Source of the DNA: Blautia sp. SC05B48
GTDB lineage: Bacteria > Bacillota > Clostridia > Lachnospirales > Lachnospiraceae
Assembly: GCF_005848555.1 (NCBI RefSeq)
Contig: NZ_CP040518.1
Coordinates: 62,001 to 126,000, forward strand
DNA length: 64,000 nucleotides
Reading direction: 5' to 3'
Below are positions 39,181-49,383 of the stretch, one piece after another. Numbering within the stretch: the stretch's first letter is position 1; each line of letters opens with the position of its first letter. The notes under the pieces were generated by a model that saw nothing but the letters and a program-made list of their open reading frames with translations, made no database searches and had not been told where the DNA came from. The translations under genes and the position numbers were made by a program.

Positions 39181-40252
39181 CGTCATCATCCTCTCCGCCC
39201 CATCTGTGCCAGTTCTTACGGAAGTACCAGATGATCAGTGCAGTTACCAGGATCAGAACCAGACCGGAGCCTGTCACTGCCAGAGCAATGGCAAAGACCG
39301 TATTGATCTTTACGCTGCTTTCGCCGTCAGATTTCTTTTCCCCGGAAGTGATGCTGTCCTCTTCCGCTGTGGAAAAATTTAGTCCCTGGGCGCTGTTCAG
39401 TTCCTTGTCTGTATCGGACTCGTCAGAGCTTTTGGAAGCTGCTGCCTGTTTCTGTGCTGCCGCTACGGTGTTCCCGGAATTCATGGCATCCGCATTTCCT
39501 GTGGAGCCGCTTTCTGCAGTGCTCTGTGCAGCTGCTGCCTGGGTGGCCGCCGCATCATTCTGAGTTTCCTTCTCATTGTCCTGCGCAGCCTCATCCGTAC
39601 TTTCTGTTCCGTCCGTTTCCTGGGCACTTCCCGTATCCAGGGTACTGTTGGCAACTGCCTCGCCGCTTCCGGAAGCCTCGGCAGATGCTGCTTCTTCTGT
39701 TACAAAAGCAGGATTCATACCCACACTGTTTCCCTCGGAATAATCGCTTGGATACAGATAAAATGTAACGTTTCTTCCCATCGGGGTTACATACATGCTG
39801 ACCCGGACGATGCAGTTCTCGCTTGGAACCTGGATACAGATATCGGAGGTGGTTCCGTTGCTGTCTGAACCATTTGCGGTTACCGCGACGCCTGTGCCGG
39901 ACCAGCCGGAATCTCCTACATTCTGTACGCTGAAACTGTGACCGGACGTATAATCGATCAGGCTCATGCGGATCGTCAGATAATAATTGCCGGAGTCCGT
40001 CACTTCCATCAGACCACTTGCATAAACCGCACCTTCTACCATACCCTGTCCGGTGGCGTAGGATGCCTCACCGCCGGAGTCTTCGATCTCTCCTGTCACC
40101 GGATGGGAATAACACCGGTTAATGGTACAGGAATACACACTTCCCGACTCCGCGTGGACGGAAGTTACCGGAAATCCCAGAGTTGCCGCCACGAAGAGTA
40201 CTGCCGCTCCAAAACAGGTCAGTAGATTTTTTTTCCAATTTTTCTCTCTCAT
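39167..40252 (-). CDS. shp: Shp-like cell-surface heme-binding protein
   Basis: A 361-residue surface protein. A signal peptide (1-34) is followed by the Shp heme-binding domain (about 38-180): RCYSHPVTGEIEDSGGEASY, then GQGMVEGAVYASGLMEV, TIRMSLIDYTSG and SMYVTPMGRNVTFYLYPS. These match Streptococcus pyogenes Shp closely, including the methionines in the GQGMVEG and RMSL/PMGR regions that could ligate heme. A long acidic Ala/Ser linker leads to a C-terminal membrane span (about 318-342) and a HRWGGEDDDDDEY tail. In streptococci Shp hands heme to HtsA/SiaA, encoded immediately downstream here with overlap. Confidence 0.9.
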   Translation of the reverse strand: MREKNWKKNLLTCFGAAVLFVAATLGFPVTSVHAESGSVYSCTINRCYSHPVTGEIEDSGGEASYATGQGMVEGAVYASGLMEVTDSGNYYLTIRMSLIDYTSGHSFSVQNVGDSGWSGTGVAVTANGSDSNGTTSDICIQVPSENCIVRVSMYVTPMGRNVTFYLYPSDYSEGNSVGMNPAFVTEEAASAEASGSGEAVANSTLDTGSAQETDGTESTDEAAQDNEKETQNDAAATQAAAAQSTAESGSTGNADAMNSGNTVAAAQKQAAASKSSDESDTDKELNSAQGLNFSTAEEDSITSGEKKSDGESSVKINTVFAIALAVTGSGLVLILVTALIIWYFRKNWHRWGGEDDDDDEY

Positions 40253-43200
40253 TTCTTCTTTCCTGCCTTCTTTCTCAGGCTTCCCCCTCTGCTCTTGATC
40301 TTATAGAAAACACCTGCCAGTGCCGCCAGCGCGCTGACGGATACCGGAACTGCCACTTTTCTCATATTTCCGGAAGATTCCCCGGTACCAGTCTCGGTAT
40401 CTGCATAAGCTTCGCCGGAAGTGGTTGTCTCCTGATCCTGATCTGACGCATCGGAAAGGCCGCTGCTGGTAAGCTTTGTGGTTCCCGTATCTTTGGAATC
40501 CGATTTGCTGCCGATGCTCTTTCCGGATTTCAGCGCAGTAGTTCCTGCTGATTTCTTTGTGGATGTGGATTTGGTGGTGGTTCCGGAAGATTTCAGGGAA
40601 CCGCTGCTCTTTAAGGAGCTTCCTCCAGACTTGGAAGTACTACCGCTTAAGGAACCGTTGCTGCCGAGTTTGGAACCGCTTCCGCTTAAGGAACCGTTGC
40701 TGTTGGTACTTAAGCTGCCATTATTTCCGCTGAGAGAACCGTTTCCGGTGCTGTTATTTCCGCTGTTGCTTCCATCGCCATTGTTGTTATCGCCTTCGAA
40801 ACCAGGATCCTTGCTGTCCGTCTTTTTCAGGGTGCTCCAGTCCAGTTTCAGGAAGGCAGGCTGGGTTCCGGTGCCTTTGGTAATGGAATCCATAATGGGA
40901 ACAAAAACCTGAAGCGGCACATAACCGTCATTTTTTGCCTCATCGATCAGCGGGAATGTGACCACATCCGGATAATTGGTTCCGAAATTGTCCGTAACCA
41001 GCTTGCCGTTGGTGTATTTCTGATAGGAATCCACCGTTACATTGCCAAGAGAACCGGATGGTGCGCCATATTTATCCAGCTTGTAGCCGGTCTTAAAATA
41101 TTTCAGGGTACCTAAGTATCCAAGCTGTCCGTTAATGGTCAGCCCCTTGAAGTCCATGGTAATGGAATATTTTCCTTTCTTTACCGTCAGCTTGATGGTG
41201 TGATTGATGGCTTCGTTGGACATGGATGCAGATGTTTTGTCAATCTTTACCATGGAGCCTGTGACGGAATACACACCGTCCGCCAGGTTCTTCACATCCA
41301 GGCTGCTGTTGCTGCCGTTATTATTGCTGTTGTTGTTATTGTTGCTGCTGTTATTACCATTATTATTACTGCTGTTCGAACTGCTGCCGGAAGACTTCTT
41401 CTTCAGTCCGCTGACTGCCTTGGAAAGCTTTTTGATCTGTGTATTGACCTGGCTCTGGGTGGCACTGCTGTTATCATAAACCGTCTTTGCGGCAGTGATC
41501 GCAGAGTTTAATGTCTTCAGTGTGTCGGCCGTATAGGTATCTTCCCTGCCTGCCATATTGGAAGCCGTGAGAAGCATCTCATGAAGTCCGGTCTTATCCA
41601 CCTTTGTCTGGGAAGCCTTCTTCATGTTTTTCATCACATAATCCAGGATACCGGTCTGGGCATCGGTCTCTTCCTGACTGGACTCTTTGTTCCCGTAAAC
41701 CGCCTTTGCCGTTTCATAAACAGAACGGAGCACATCCATATCTGCGGCTGTATAATGGGCTGTATCTTTCAGATAAGTTTCCGCCTTTGTCAGCGCTTTT
41801 TTGATCTCACGGCGGTCCGTTCCCTGGATGATCAGTCCCTGGATGGCATTGTCTATGGCAGTGACACACTTGTTGACTTCTGTCTGAGAAGCCTCCTCAT
41901 TGTCATAGACCTGACTGGCCTTATCTCTTGCCCGCTGTAACGCCTCACGGGTCGATGTTTCATACTCTACATCCGTCTCATTCAGATAACTGTCGGCGGT
42001 CTCGATGGCTTTCTTAAGCTCACTCTTATCAGAATCTACCTTGACCTTGGTCACCGCATTTACCGCCATGGTAAGGGCTTTTACCTCATTGTCCACAACA
42101 GTCTGGTCGATGTTCATGTTTTTATAAACTGCCTGAGCTGCCGCAATGGCATCTGCAAGCATGGCAAGCTGCTCACCGGCATAGCCCTGGCTGTCCTGTT
42201 TAAGGGATTTCTGGACATTCTGCGCGTTTGTGACCTGTTTTTTCAGGGCCGCCTTGTCCGTTTCCGTTCCGCTGATCTGTTTCAGGTCATTCCAGTCCAG
42301 ATACATTTTCGCATACTGCTTTCCGCCACCTGCATTGATGGCTTCCATGACCGGAACATAGATCCTGGTCCATACGATGCTCTGGTTCAGCTCTACCGGA
42401 ATGGTTATGTAATGGGGATATTTTTTCCCTTTTACTGTGGCATCGGTGCCTTTTTTCGGATCGTTGTAGGAATCATAAATGTCATAGTAGGATTCCACAC
42501 CCACTGCTTTTGCTGTGGCAGCCTCTGCCGCCGGAACTTCATTCTCATCCAGAGACTGTGTTTCTTCCTGAGCCGCAGAAGCCTCTTCTCCAGTCGCTGC
42601 ACCATCGCTGTCCCCGGAAGCTTCCTCTCCATCCATAAAAAGTTCGTCTTCTGCTGCATCCTCTGTCTGTGCCTGAGAACTCTCTTCCGCAGCTTCCGTC
42701 TCTGCACTCTGCGCCTCTTCTGGATCTTCAGCTTCTGTCTCCGCCGCATTCTGCGTCTCACCGGTATCTACAGCCTGGCCTTCCTCTGCGGCCGCATAAG
42801 GCAGGGTATCTTCACTGGTAAATCCCGGAAAATACCACATGCTTGCCAGATAGCCGGTAAAATTCTGCTTGCCAAGCTTGGTAGTCAGGGACGTACATTC
42901 GATCCGCAGATGGATATCATTTCCTTTTTTTATCAGCTGGAAGGGTTTTACCAGCGCTGAGTTTCCCATGGAAACCTGATCTGCGGTAGCATGGTGGAGC
43001 AGTCCGCCGATCTGGTATACCCCGTCATAAACCGTATTGGAGTCCGTCTTCTGATAAAGTGCCTCCGCAGCCGCCTGAAGAAGCTGGATATGCTTATCCA
43101 CCAGGCTCTGTGTGGCAGACGGGTTTGCAGCCACCTGTTTTGCAGACGCAATGGCAGACTTTAACTGCTGTACGGAAGCGTCATCTGAGCCGGAAGTATC

Positions 43201-43731
43201 CACCGCTTCCGCCTGGGTGATCAGGTCACTTAACACAGTCTTGTCGATACCGCCCCCAAGGTTCTCCTCTGCCTGGGCCACTGCGGATGCCACGCCGTCG
43301 GTCTCTGTCTGGGTGGCATTACCATCCTCAAGCACAGCCTGAGCCTGGGCACGTACCTGATCCAGTACTTCATATCCATCCTGTGTGTCGTCTGTGTATG
43401 CAGCCACCTCCGAAAGAACCGCCGTCAGAGAAGACTTGTCCGCCTGAGCCACCAGACCATTTTCCAGGATTGCCTGAAGCATCATTCCGCCTGCCCCAAG
43501 CTCTTCCTCTGTTACATTTTCTTTTGAAAGAAGGTTCTCCGCTCCTTCAAGAGCAGCCTGAAGGCTCTCACAGCTCTCCGGTGTATACCCGGAAGTATCT
43601 GTGTTCTTCGCCTCTTCGATGATCCTGGAAAGTTCACTCGCATCCATGGCATAAACACCGGATGTGCTCCCCAGGCACAGTGCAGCCGCCATAAAAAAAG
43701 CACTGCTTCGCTTAAATTTTTTTATCTTCAT
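40249..43731 (-). CDS. Membrane-anchored NEAT-domain heme-binding surface protein
   Basis: A 1160-residue protein. After a signal peptide come helical FIVAR-type repeats (about 35-225), then a NEAT-like domain (237-490) interrupted by a Glu/Ala-rich insert of about 105 residues (307-412). More FIVAR repeats follow (495-775), then an Asn/Ser linker, a second uninterrupted NEAT domain (819-973: DGVYSVTGSMVKIDK, SMSNEAINHTIKL, VPLQVFVPIMDSI), a Ser/Gly/Lys-rich stalk, and a C-terminal span (VAVPVSVSALAALAGVFY) with a basic tail. No LPXTG motif is seen. AGGAGG precedes the ATG at 43731. It is first in the Shp-SiaABC operon and has a candidate metalloregulator operator in its promoter. Confidence 0.88.
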   Translation of the reverse strand: MKIKKFKRSSAFFMAAALCLGSTSGVYAMDASELSRIIEEAKNTDTSGYTPESCESLQAALEGAENLLSKENVTEEELGAGGMMLQAILENGLVAQADKSSLTAVLSEVAAYTDDTQDGYEVLDQVRAQAQAVLEDGNATQTETDGVASAVAQAEENLGGGIDKTVLSDLITQAEAVDTSGSDDASVQQLKSAIASAKQVAANPSATQSLVDKHIQLLQAAAEALYQKTDSNTVYDGVYQIGGLLHHATADQVSMGNSALVKPFQLIKKGNDIHLRIECTSLTTKLGKQNFTGYLASMWYFPGFTSEDTLPYAAAEEGQAVDTGETQNAAETEAEDPEEAQSAETEAAEESSQAQTEDAAEDELFMDGEEASGDSDGAATGEEASAAQEETQSLDENEVPAAEAATAKAVGVESYYDIYDSYNDPKKGTDATVKGKKYPHYITIPVELNQSIVWTRIYVPVMEAINAGGGKQYAKMYLDWNDLKQISGTETDKAALKKQVTNAQNVQKSLKQDSQGYAGEQLAMLADAIAAAQAVYKNMNIDQTVVDNEVKALTMAVNAVTKVKVDSDKSELKKAIETADSYLNETDVEYETSTREALQRARDKASQVYDNEEASQTEVNKCVTAIDNAIQGLIIQGTDRREIKKALTKAETYLKDTAHYTAADMDVLRSVYETAKAVYGNKESSQEETDAQTGILDYVMKNMKKASQTKVDKTGLHEMLLTASNMAGREDTYTADTLKTLNSAITAAKTVYDNSSATQSQVNTQIKKLSKAVSGLKKKSSGSSSNSSNNNGNNSSNNNNNSNNNGSNSSLDVKNLADGVYSVTGSMVKIDKTSASMSNEAINHTIKLTVKKGKYSITMDFKGLTINGQLGYLGTLKYFKTGYKLDKYGAPSGSLGNVTVDSYQKYTNGKLVTDNFGTNYPDVVTFPLIDEAKNDGYVPLQVFVPIMDSITKGTGTQPAFLKLDWSTLKKTDSKDPGFEGDNNNGDGSNSGNNSTGNGSLSGNNGSLSTNSNGSLSGSGSKLGSNGSLSGSTSKSGGSSLKSSGSLKSSGTTTKSTSTKKSAGTTALKSGKSIGSKSDSKDTGTTKLTSSGLSDASDQDQETTTSGEAYADTETGTGESSGNMRKVAVPVSVSALAALAGVFYKIKSRGGSLRKKAGKKK

Positions 43732-43756
43732 ACCCATCATCCTCCTATGAGCACTT

Positions 43757-43772
43757 GTTAGCCATGATTAAC
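43757..43772. promoter_or_regulatory. 16-bp operator at the NEAT-Shp-SiaABC operon
   Basis: GTTAGCCATGATTAAC, a dyad of the GTTA-N8-TAAC type. It matches five other copies in the heme island (52192, 52234, 56997, 57038, 60928). Confidence 0.6.
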
Positions 43773-43799
43773 CGTATCATGAGGAAAAGTTAATGTCAA
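43771..43799 (-). promoter_or_regulatory. Promoter of the NEAT-Shp-SiaABC operon
   Basis: TTGACA (43794-43799) with a weak -10, TACGGT (43771-43776), at 17 bases. The operator overlaps the -10 end. A degenerate second site (GTTAATGTCAAC) covers the -35. Confidence 0.5.
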
Positions 43800-43882
43800 C
43801 ATACTATCGTCCAAACCGTGCTCACAGGGAACGGTTCGATGATCTCAAAAATCCTTTAAATCCGCCATGTTCCCGATTTTTC

Positions 43883-43922
43883 GACAAAAAAAAGACCGAA
43901 ATTTTTTCATTTCGGTCTTTAA
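43883..43922 (-). terminator. Terminator of the cobN-chlI-VWA operon (module copy A)
   Basis: AAGACCGAAAT (43892-43902) pairs with ATTTCGGTCTT (43909-43919), followed on the minus strand by eight T residues. It is nearly the same as terminators at 52.3 and 57.1 kb. Confidence 0.88.
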
Positions 43923-43975
43923 TCAAGATCCCGGATACACCTGGATATCCGGCTTTTTTCACACAGAGCTTCCGG

Positions 43976-44716
43976 TCAGAGCTTCACATATTTCCCGCCT
44001 GCCGCATCGGATAACTGTCTGGCCAGCCCCATGCCGAACACGGAATTTTCCGTATTGATCACCAACACCGGCACGCCTTTTCGTTTCAGCTCCTCAGCCG
44101 CCTTAAGGGCAAGAGACCAGGGCTTTCCCTCCCGGGTGTCAAAATTGGCCTTGCCGTCAGTGAGCATCACCAGAATCCCGGTCTCTTCCGGATTCTTCCG
44201 TTTTTCCGCCTCCAGAACTTTCAGAGCCTTTCGGATTCCCATGGCAAGAGGGGTATTCCCTCTGGCTTTCAGCTCTTCCATAGGCCTTGCCGCAAAATCC
44301 ACACTTCTGGTAAAAGGCAGGATCAGTTCTGCTTTTCGGTTCCCGAAAACCACCATTCCTGCCCGGTCCCTGTCACTGTACGCCCGCCGCAGGATGGAAA
44401 GTACCGCACTTTTCGCAAAAGAAAGCCTCTCTTTTGCCCCCTGGGAACGACTGGCATCCACCAGAAATAAAATAGACACCTTATTTTTTCTCCGGAAGCG
44501 TTTCAGCCGGAGGTCACACGCTCTGATCTCCCGGTCCTCTCCCCCGATCCTGCCGCTCTCCAGCGCCGCCCGGACAGACGCCGGAAGATCCACCTCTCCG
44601 GCTCGCAAAATCTCTTCCTGACCGGAGGAGATCACCAGAGAACCACTGTGCTTCCCACCCGGCAGCCATTCTTTCCGGGGCTGCTGCTCTCTTTTCAGAA
44701 AGATCTCCTGTTTCAT
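43976..44716 (-). CDS. VWA-domain chelatase subunit (ChlD/CobT C-terminal type)
   Basis: A 246-residue protein whose C-terminal 180 residues are a von Willebrand A domain with a MIDAS motif: DASRSQ (DxSxS), T in GNTPLAMG and D in LTDGKANF. In Mg- and Co-chelatases this subunit links the AAA ATPase to the large catalytic subunit. Gene order is CobN-like, ChlI-like, VWA, a full three-part set. It lacks the AAA half of ChlD. The coding pattern continues upstream of the ATG into the region up to 44815 in the same frame without a standard start codon, and GGAGGGG abuts the ATG, so the true N-terminus is uncertain. Confidence 0.83.
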   Translation of the reverse strand: MKQEIFLKREQQPRKEWLPGGKHSGSLVISSGQEEILRAGEVDLPASVRAALESGRIGGEDREIRACDLRLKRFRRKNKVSILFLVDASRSQGAKERLSFAKSAVLSILRRAYSDRDRAGMVVFGNRKAELILPFTRSVDFAARPMEELKARGNTPLAMGIRKALKVLEAEKRKNPEETGILVMLTDGKANFDTREGKPWSLALKAAEELKRKGVPVLVINTENSVFGMGLARQLSDAAGGKYVKL

Positions 44717-44811
44717 CCCCTCCAGAACTTCCAGTACCGAATACTCTCTTCCGCTCTGTTTTACCGGAAGGAATACTTCCTCAGAATCTGCCCGTCTTCC
44801 TTTTCCCGGAT

Positions 44812-45771
44812 CTAGTCACCCTCCCCGGAAGCTTCCGGCTCCCTGGAGCTCTTTTTCCCGGCGGAAAGAATTTCTTCCATCACCTGAGGATCCATCTGTC
44901 CGTCTTCCAGAGGATTTTTCCGCATCCGGTGAGGCAGAACATACCGGGCAGCCCGCTCAAGATCCTCCCGGGAAGCCTTTTTCCGGCCTTCCAGTGCGGC
45001 AATGGTCTGTGCAGTCCGGATCATTCCGATATCCGCCCGGTGGCCGTCAGTGCCGTAGGCAACACAGATCTGTGCCGCCAGCCTTAACAGCTCCTTTGGG
45101 ACACGCACCGTCGGCAGAAACTCTCTGGCACTGCGGATCCTCTCGGAAAGCTCTTCCTGAGACTCTTTGTACTTCCGGCAGAAATACCCCGGATTTTTCT
45201 CATAGGCCATCCGGTTCTCAATGATCTGCACCCGCTTATCCACGTCTGTCTCTGCTTCCACATCCACCACCATGCCAAAACGGTCCAGAAGCTGCGGCCG
45301 CAGGTTTCCCTCCTCCGGGTTCATGGAACCGATCAGTACAAACCGGGCAGAATGGGTACAGGAAATCCCTTCCCTCTCCACGGTATTGCGCCCCGTTGCC
45401 GCCGCATCCAGTAACAGATCCACGATATGGTCGTCCAGAAGATTGATCTCATCCACATAGAGGATATTTCCGTCTGCCTCTTTCAGAAGACCTGGCTGGA
45501 ACTGTTTTTCCCCGTCTTTCAGTGCGGCTTCGATGTCGATGGTTCCTGCCACACGGTCTTCTGTGGCATTGGCAGGGATCTCCACCACCCGGCAGTCCTT
45601 CATAAGTCCCGGGATGGCACGCACCGCAGTGGTCTTGGCCGTTCCCTTCTGTCCACGGATCAGCACCCCGCCTGCAGACGGGTTCACCAGATTGATAAGG
45701 ATGGCCTCCTTCATAGGTTCCTGGCCTACAATGGCCGTAAATGGATAATCATAAGTTTTTTCCCGCATCAT
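44812..45771 (-). CDS. ChlI/BchI-type AAA+ ATPase subunit of a chelatase
   Basis: A 319-residue AAA+ ATPase. Walker [10 protein letters not shown], Walker [14 protein letters not shown], sensor 1 [10 protein letters not shown] and the arginine-finger/sensor 2 region ([20 protein letters not shown]) match the MgCl-chelatase I family. ATP hydrolysis by the hexamer drives remodelling of the large subunit. Its ATG overlaps the CobN stop by 4 nt (ATGA), which indicates fixed stoichiometry through coupled translation. Confidence 0.93.
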   Translation of the reverse strand: MMREKTYDYPFTAIVGQEPMKEAILINLVNPSAGGVLIRGQKGTAKTTAVRAIPGLMKDCRVVEIPANATEDRVAGTIDIEAALKDGEKQFQPGLLKEADGNILYVDEINLLDDHIVDLLLDAAATGRNTVEREGISCTHSARFVLIGSMNPEEGNLRPQLLDRFGMVVDVEAETDVDKRVQIIENRMAYEKNPGYFCRKYKESQEELSERIRSAREFLPTVRVPKELLRLAAQICVAYGTDGHRADIGMIRTAQTIAALEGRKKASREDLERAARYVLPHRMRKNPLEDGQMDPQVMEEILSAGKKSSREPEASGEGD

Positions 45772-48700
45772 TCTTCCGCCTCTCCTTCTGCCTCCAGATA
45801 TGCCTCACGGATCTGGGACAGTTCTTCTTCCGTTGCATCAAAATAGCCTCGGTTTCTGGCCTCCATCAGCCGCTCCATCATCTTCATGTATGCCCATTTG
45901 TTGCTTTGCTGCATCTGTTTCCGGAGTTTTTCATCCCCGGCATAGCACCGGGTCATCCGGGAAAAGGTCTCGCCTGTCACCGCATCGGTGGAGGCTGCAA
46001 ACCCCATCACATTCTCAAACCGTTTCGCGATCTGCTGCACACCGTGATAATCATGGCGCATCATCCCCTGAATCCATTCAGGGTTTAGAAGCCTTGTGGC
46101 GATCCCACGCTCCAGAGAACTCTTAAGATCCTGCACCTTCACCGCCTCACCGGTGGTATCAGCCACCAGCATGACCGGTTTGCTGCCTTTTTTGTTCTCC
46201 ACGGCTCTGGCAAGTCCGCCGTAAAATTCATAATAGTGATCCAGATCTGTCAGCTCATACTCCACATTGTTGCGCACCTGGGAAATAAAATCCACATGGT
46301 CATACTGTCCGGCCAGCACTTCTTCGGCTTTCACCCCTCGCCTCCGGAAGGAATACCCGTAAGAGAGATCCTCGGTAAAAGAACTTCCGATCTCTGCCGC
46401 ATCCTTCCAGCTGCCTTTTCGCACAACATCCGTAAGCCGGGTTCCATACTCCCCTTCTTTTGGGCCAAAGATCCTGCAGGATGCCAGATCCCAGACCTCC
46501 CGTTCCTCCATTTCGGGATGAGATCTTTGGATCTCTTCTGCCATCTTTCTGGTATTTGCCGTAAAATAACTCTTTTCCGGTCCTTCCTCAAGCCGGAGGA
46601 TCTGCCGGAGCATGGCATTTAAGTTATTGATCAGGTTGGGATACATGTCCCGGAAAAATCCGCAGATGTGGATCACCACGTCCATACGTGGCCGGTCCAG
46701 CTCCTCGGTGGGGATCACCTCCAGCCGGTCATCGTAACTGCTCTTTTCCGTTTTCAGACGGATGCCCAGATAATACAGGATCTGTCCGATAGTCTCACCC
46801 TGGCTTCTGGAAGTCTCCAGTCCCCAGAGGATCAGCGCCGTAGTGTCCGGATACGTCCCCGTCTTCTCATGATAAGCCTCCACCGAAAGCTGCGCCGCCT
46901 TCATTCCCCGCTCACAGGCCGTTCTGGTGGGCACCAGCCTTGGGTCAAACTGCACCAGATTCCGTCCGGAAGGCAGGATCGACGGATTCTTTACCACATC
47001 TCCTGCCGTTCCCACCGGAACATAGCCGCCGTCCAGTCCATGTACCAGCCCGTTAAGTTCTGTCTCGTTGATCTCGTGAAGACCATCGGTGATCAGACTG
47101 TTTTCATATTCATAAAGCCTCTCTTCCAGAAGATCCAGATCTTTTTCCGAGCAGTTTTCTCCGGAATCTCCTTCCAGAAATCCGCAGCTCTTCCCTGCTT
47201 TTGCGATGTTCAAAAGAAGATCCCCGCACCGCTCCGGTGCACTCTGGATGCTCTCCCGGTACTCTCCGATCATTTCCCTGAGTTCCTGATAATCTCCATA
47301 CAGACCGCTCTTTTTAAGCTCCGGTGCCTGATAGCTTACAAGCGTTGCCAGGGAACGGCGCTTGGCGATCATGGCCTCCGAAGGATTTCCTATATAATAG
47401 TAATAGAAATGTGGGATCTCTCCCACCAGCTGATCCGGCCAGCAGCTTCCGGTCATGCCGTTATCTTTTCCGGGCAGAAATTCCAGTGTGCCGTGGGTGC
47501 CGAAGTGGATCATGGCGTCCGCCTGAAATCTCTCACGGATCCAGTGATAAAAGGCCTGATATTCCCCGGAAGGCTTCCGGTTCCGGTCGTGATATCTTCC
47601 CGGATCCCCGCTTTCTCCCTCCGGGTCGCGAAGGGGCTGCAGTCCCAGAAAAACATTTCCCACACAGATCCCCCGGATGGGATATTCTTCTCCCTCAAAC
47701 TCCCAGGTGATCCCTCCTTCCCCTTCCTCGCACCATTGGGGCAGGTTGCAGTGTCCGCCTGTGACAAACACTTCCTGAAGCTCTTCGGGAGAGCGTCCCT
47801 CTGTATCATAGCCGGCCTCTTTCAGCCCCTCAAGCAATCTGAATGCCGAGGCAAAGGTATCCAGAAATGCTCCTCCGAACACATTGCTCTCCCCCGGGGG
47901 ATAATTATAGAAGATCACCGCCAGCCGCTTCTCTTCCCGTTTTTTCTTTCTAAGTTCCAGCATCCGGGAAAGGCGCGCCACAAAGATATCGACTCGCTCC
48001 GCTATGGGTTCCAGCTGTGGAAAGACCGGTTCTTCTCCCTCTGTGCTTCCACTTCCCATGACCCCCACCGGAAACGTAAGGATCCCGCCGTCCAGCTCCG
48101 GAAGCAGGATGCTGATAAGAAACTCTCCGGGATTCACGGCATCTGCCCGCTCCCATTCCTCCCCGGAAACTCTGGTCAGGCAGAAGGGTTTAAAATAGGG
48201 AACATCCAGTTCTTTCAGGATTTCCACCGCCTGATCCGCATCTCCACCCATGGGCCCTGCACCCAGGCGGAAGGGCATCAGATTGACCACTGCCGAAACC
48301 GGTGTTTTCTTCTGCGTGAGAAATGCCCGCAGTTTCTTCAGATCCCCGTCCTCATTCTGGGAAAATGCAATGGGAAGCAGATTGTACCTCTCTCCCAGTT
48401 TCTCTGCCAGAGCCTGTACTACCGGCAGAAAATCATTGGGATAGGAATGTCCGTAAAAAAGCAGGGCCACGGTTTCCCGCTGACTGTCAAAAGCCGCCTT
48501 CTTCCAGAATTTCGCCGGTGTATCCCAGGTTTCCATGGAAAAAGGATCTTTCAGATAGACGCCGTACTCCATGGTACAGGGTTTCTCCTTCGGGAGAAGT
48601 TTTCGTCCGCCGTACTGCCGGAGGATAAGATGCATAAAAGATTCCATATCTGTCCTGGTGGCCTGCTGCCAGTAATCGATCAGAAGAAACACGTTCTTCA

Positions 48701-49223
48701 TATCCCGGGTGACACCAAAAGGCAGCACATTTCCCATCATCATTGCCATCCGCCGCATCCGGTGCATTTTTGTAAGTGCACCGGCGGAGGATTTTTTCTC
48801 ACCGTTGCCGGATACCTCTGCGCCATCGGTGCCGGACGTCCCGGACACATTCCCGGAATCTTTTTTCCCGCCGGAACCTTTCATCATTTTTCCCATGGCA
48901 CCCATGGAAAAAGAACCCAGGCGGATATAGTCCCGAAGTGCGTTTCCAATGACGATCCGATGGCCCTTACAGGCTTCGAGGCCTTTTACCACGATCTCCT
49001 GAAGCTCTTCGGAAGCCCCCATGGTATCCACCACCGCCACATCTGCCGTAGCGATATCAGTTATAATCTTTTCCGGTTCCAGAACGTATCGCTGTTCCTG
49101 TCCCGCAACATAGAAACAGACGATGGTCAGATCATCCTCCGGGTACTGCTGTTCATAGCGTTTCCGGAATGCCTGGATCTGCCGGAGGGCAGGTACGGAA
49201 ACCGCTGTTATCGTAATCTTCAT
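45768..49223 (-). CDS. CobN/BchH-like large chelatase subunit, candidate heme-iron chelatase
   Basis: A 1151-residue protein of the CobN/Mg-chelatase H family, the subunit that binds the tetrapyrrole. The hallmark [16 protein letters not shown] lies at about 571-586, and [23 protein letters not shown] follows near 820. A Gly/Ser linker (115-150) interrupts the N-terminal domain. No cobalamin or chlorophyll genes are nearby; instead it lies between NEAT heme-binding genes and a heme importer. CobN-like HmuS proteins occupy the same kind of place in Bacteroidetes heme loci. The inferred role is iron removal from imported heme. Start supported by GGAGAAGGG. Base composition looks more GC-rich than the flanks. 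Confidence 0.9.
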   Translation of the reverse strand: MKITITAVSVPALRQIQAFRKRYEQQYPEDDLTIVCFYVAGQEQRYVLEPEKIITDIATADVAVVDTMGASEELQEIVVKGLEACKGHRIVIGNALRDYIRLGSFSMGAMGKMMKGSGGKKDSGNVSGTSGTDGAEVSGNGEKKSSAGALTKMHRMRRMAMMMGNVLPFGVTRDMKNVFLLIDYWQQATRTDMESFMHLILRQYGGRKLLPKEKPCTMEYGVYLKDPFSMETWDTPAKFWKKAAFDSQRETVALLFYGHSYPNDFLPVVQALAEKLGERYNLLPIAFSQNEDGDLKKLRAFLTQKKTPVSAVVNLMPFRLGAGPMGGDADQAVEILKELDVPYFKPFCLTRVSGEEWERADAVNPGEFLISILLPELDGGILTFPVGVMGSGSTEGEEPVFPQLEPIAERVDIFVARLSRMLELRKKKREEKRLAVIFYNYPPGESNVFGGAFLDTFASAFRLLEGLKEAGYDTEGRSPEELQEVFVTGGHCNLPQWCEEGEGGITWEFEGEEYPIRGICVGNVFLGLQPLRDPEGESGDPGRYHDRNRKPSGEYQAFYHWIRERFQADAMIHFGTHGTLEFLPGKDNGMTGSCWPDQLVGEIPHFYYYYIGNPSEAMIAKRRSLATLVSYQAPELKKSGLYGDYQELREMIGEYRESIQSAPERCGDLLLNIAKAGKSCGFLEGDSGENCSEKDLDLLEERLYEYENSLITDGLHEINETELNGLVHGLDGGYVPVGTAGDVVKNPSILPSGRNLVQFDPRLVPTRTACERGMKAAQLSVEAYHEKTGTYPDTTALILWGLETSRSQGETIGQILYYLGIRLKTEKSSYDDRLEVIPTEELDRPRMDVVIHICGFFRDMYPNLINNLNAMLRQILRLEEGPEKSYFTANTRKMAEEIQRSHPEMEEREVWDLASCRIFGPKEGEYGTRLTDVVRKGSWKDAAEIGSSFTEDLSYGYSFRRRGVKAEEVLAGQYDHVDFISQVRNNVEYELTDLDHYYEFYGGLARAVENKKGSKPVMLVADTTGEAVKVQDLKSSLERGIATRLLNPEWIQGMMRHDYHGVQQIAKRFENVMGFAASTDAVTGETFSRMTRCYAGDEKLRKQMQQSNKWAYMKMMERLMEARNRGYFDATEEELSQIREAYLEAEGEAEE

Positions 49224-49275
49224 AAAAACCCTTCTCCTGTCTGTATCGATCTGTAAAAACTCCTCCGCTGTATCA

Positions 49276-49281
49276 AGTATA
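49276..49281 (-). promoter_or_regulatory. Extended -10 promoter of the chelatase operon
   Basis: On the minus strand TGTTATACT gives an extended -10 (TATACT at 49276-49281); no good -35 is seen. No copy of the 16-bp operator is found here. Confidence 0.45.
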
Positions 49282-49294
49282 ACATACCCTCTGC

Positions 49295-49358
49295 AAAAAA
49301 TCCCCCTCTGTCCTGCCGCATGCCAGGGGAAGCATCGGAGCCGGATGAGGGGGAATTT
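49295..49358 (-). terminator. Terminator after the FMN-NEAT gene
   Basis: TCCCCCTC (49301-49308) pairs with GAGGGGGA (49347-49354); the intervening 38 nt hold a smaller hairpin, and six T residues follow on the minus strand. It separates the FMN-NEAT gene from the chelatase operon. Confidence 0.65.
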
Positions 49359-49383
49359 TATCAGGTTACTGATTTTTCAGAGC

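Noticed and set aside
41204-41479. Plus-strand frame with a long leucine run
   Set aside because: It is the complement of the Asn/Ser linker codons of the membrane-anchored NEAT gene.
45768-49223. Assignment of the large chelatase subunit to cobalamin synthesis (cobaltochelatase CobN)
   Set aside because: No cobalamin gene is in the window and the context is heme capture; kept only as an alternative in case a cob operon elsewhere depends on it.
46668-49256. 862-codon open frame on the plus strand opposite cobN
   Set aside because: A product of GC-rich coding sequence with few stops on the opposite strand; no start signals, and cobN motifs are unambiguous.
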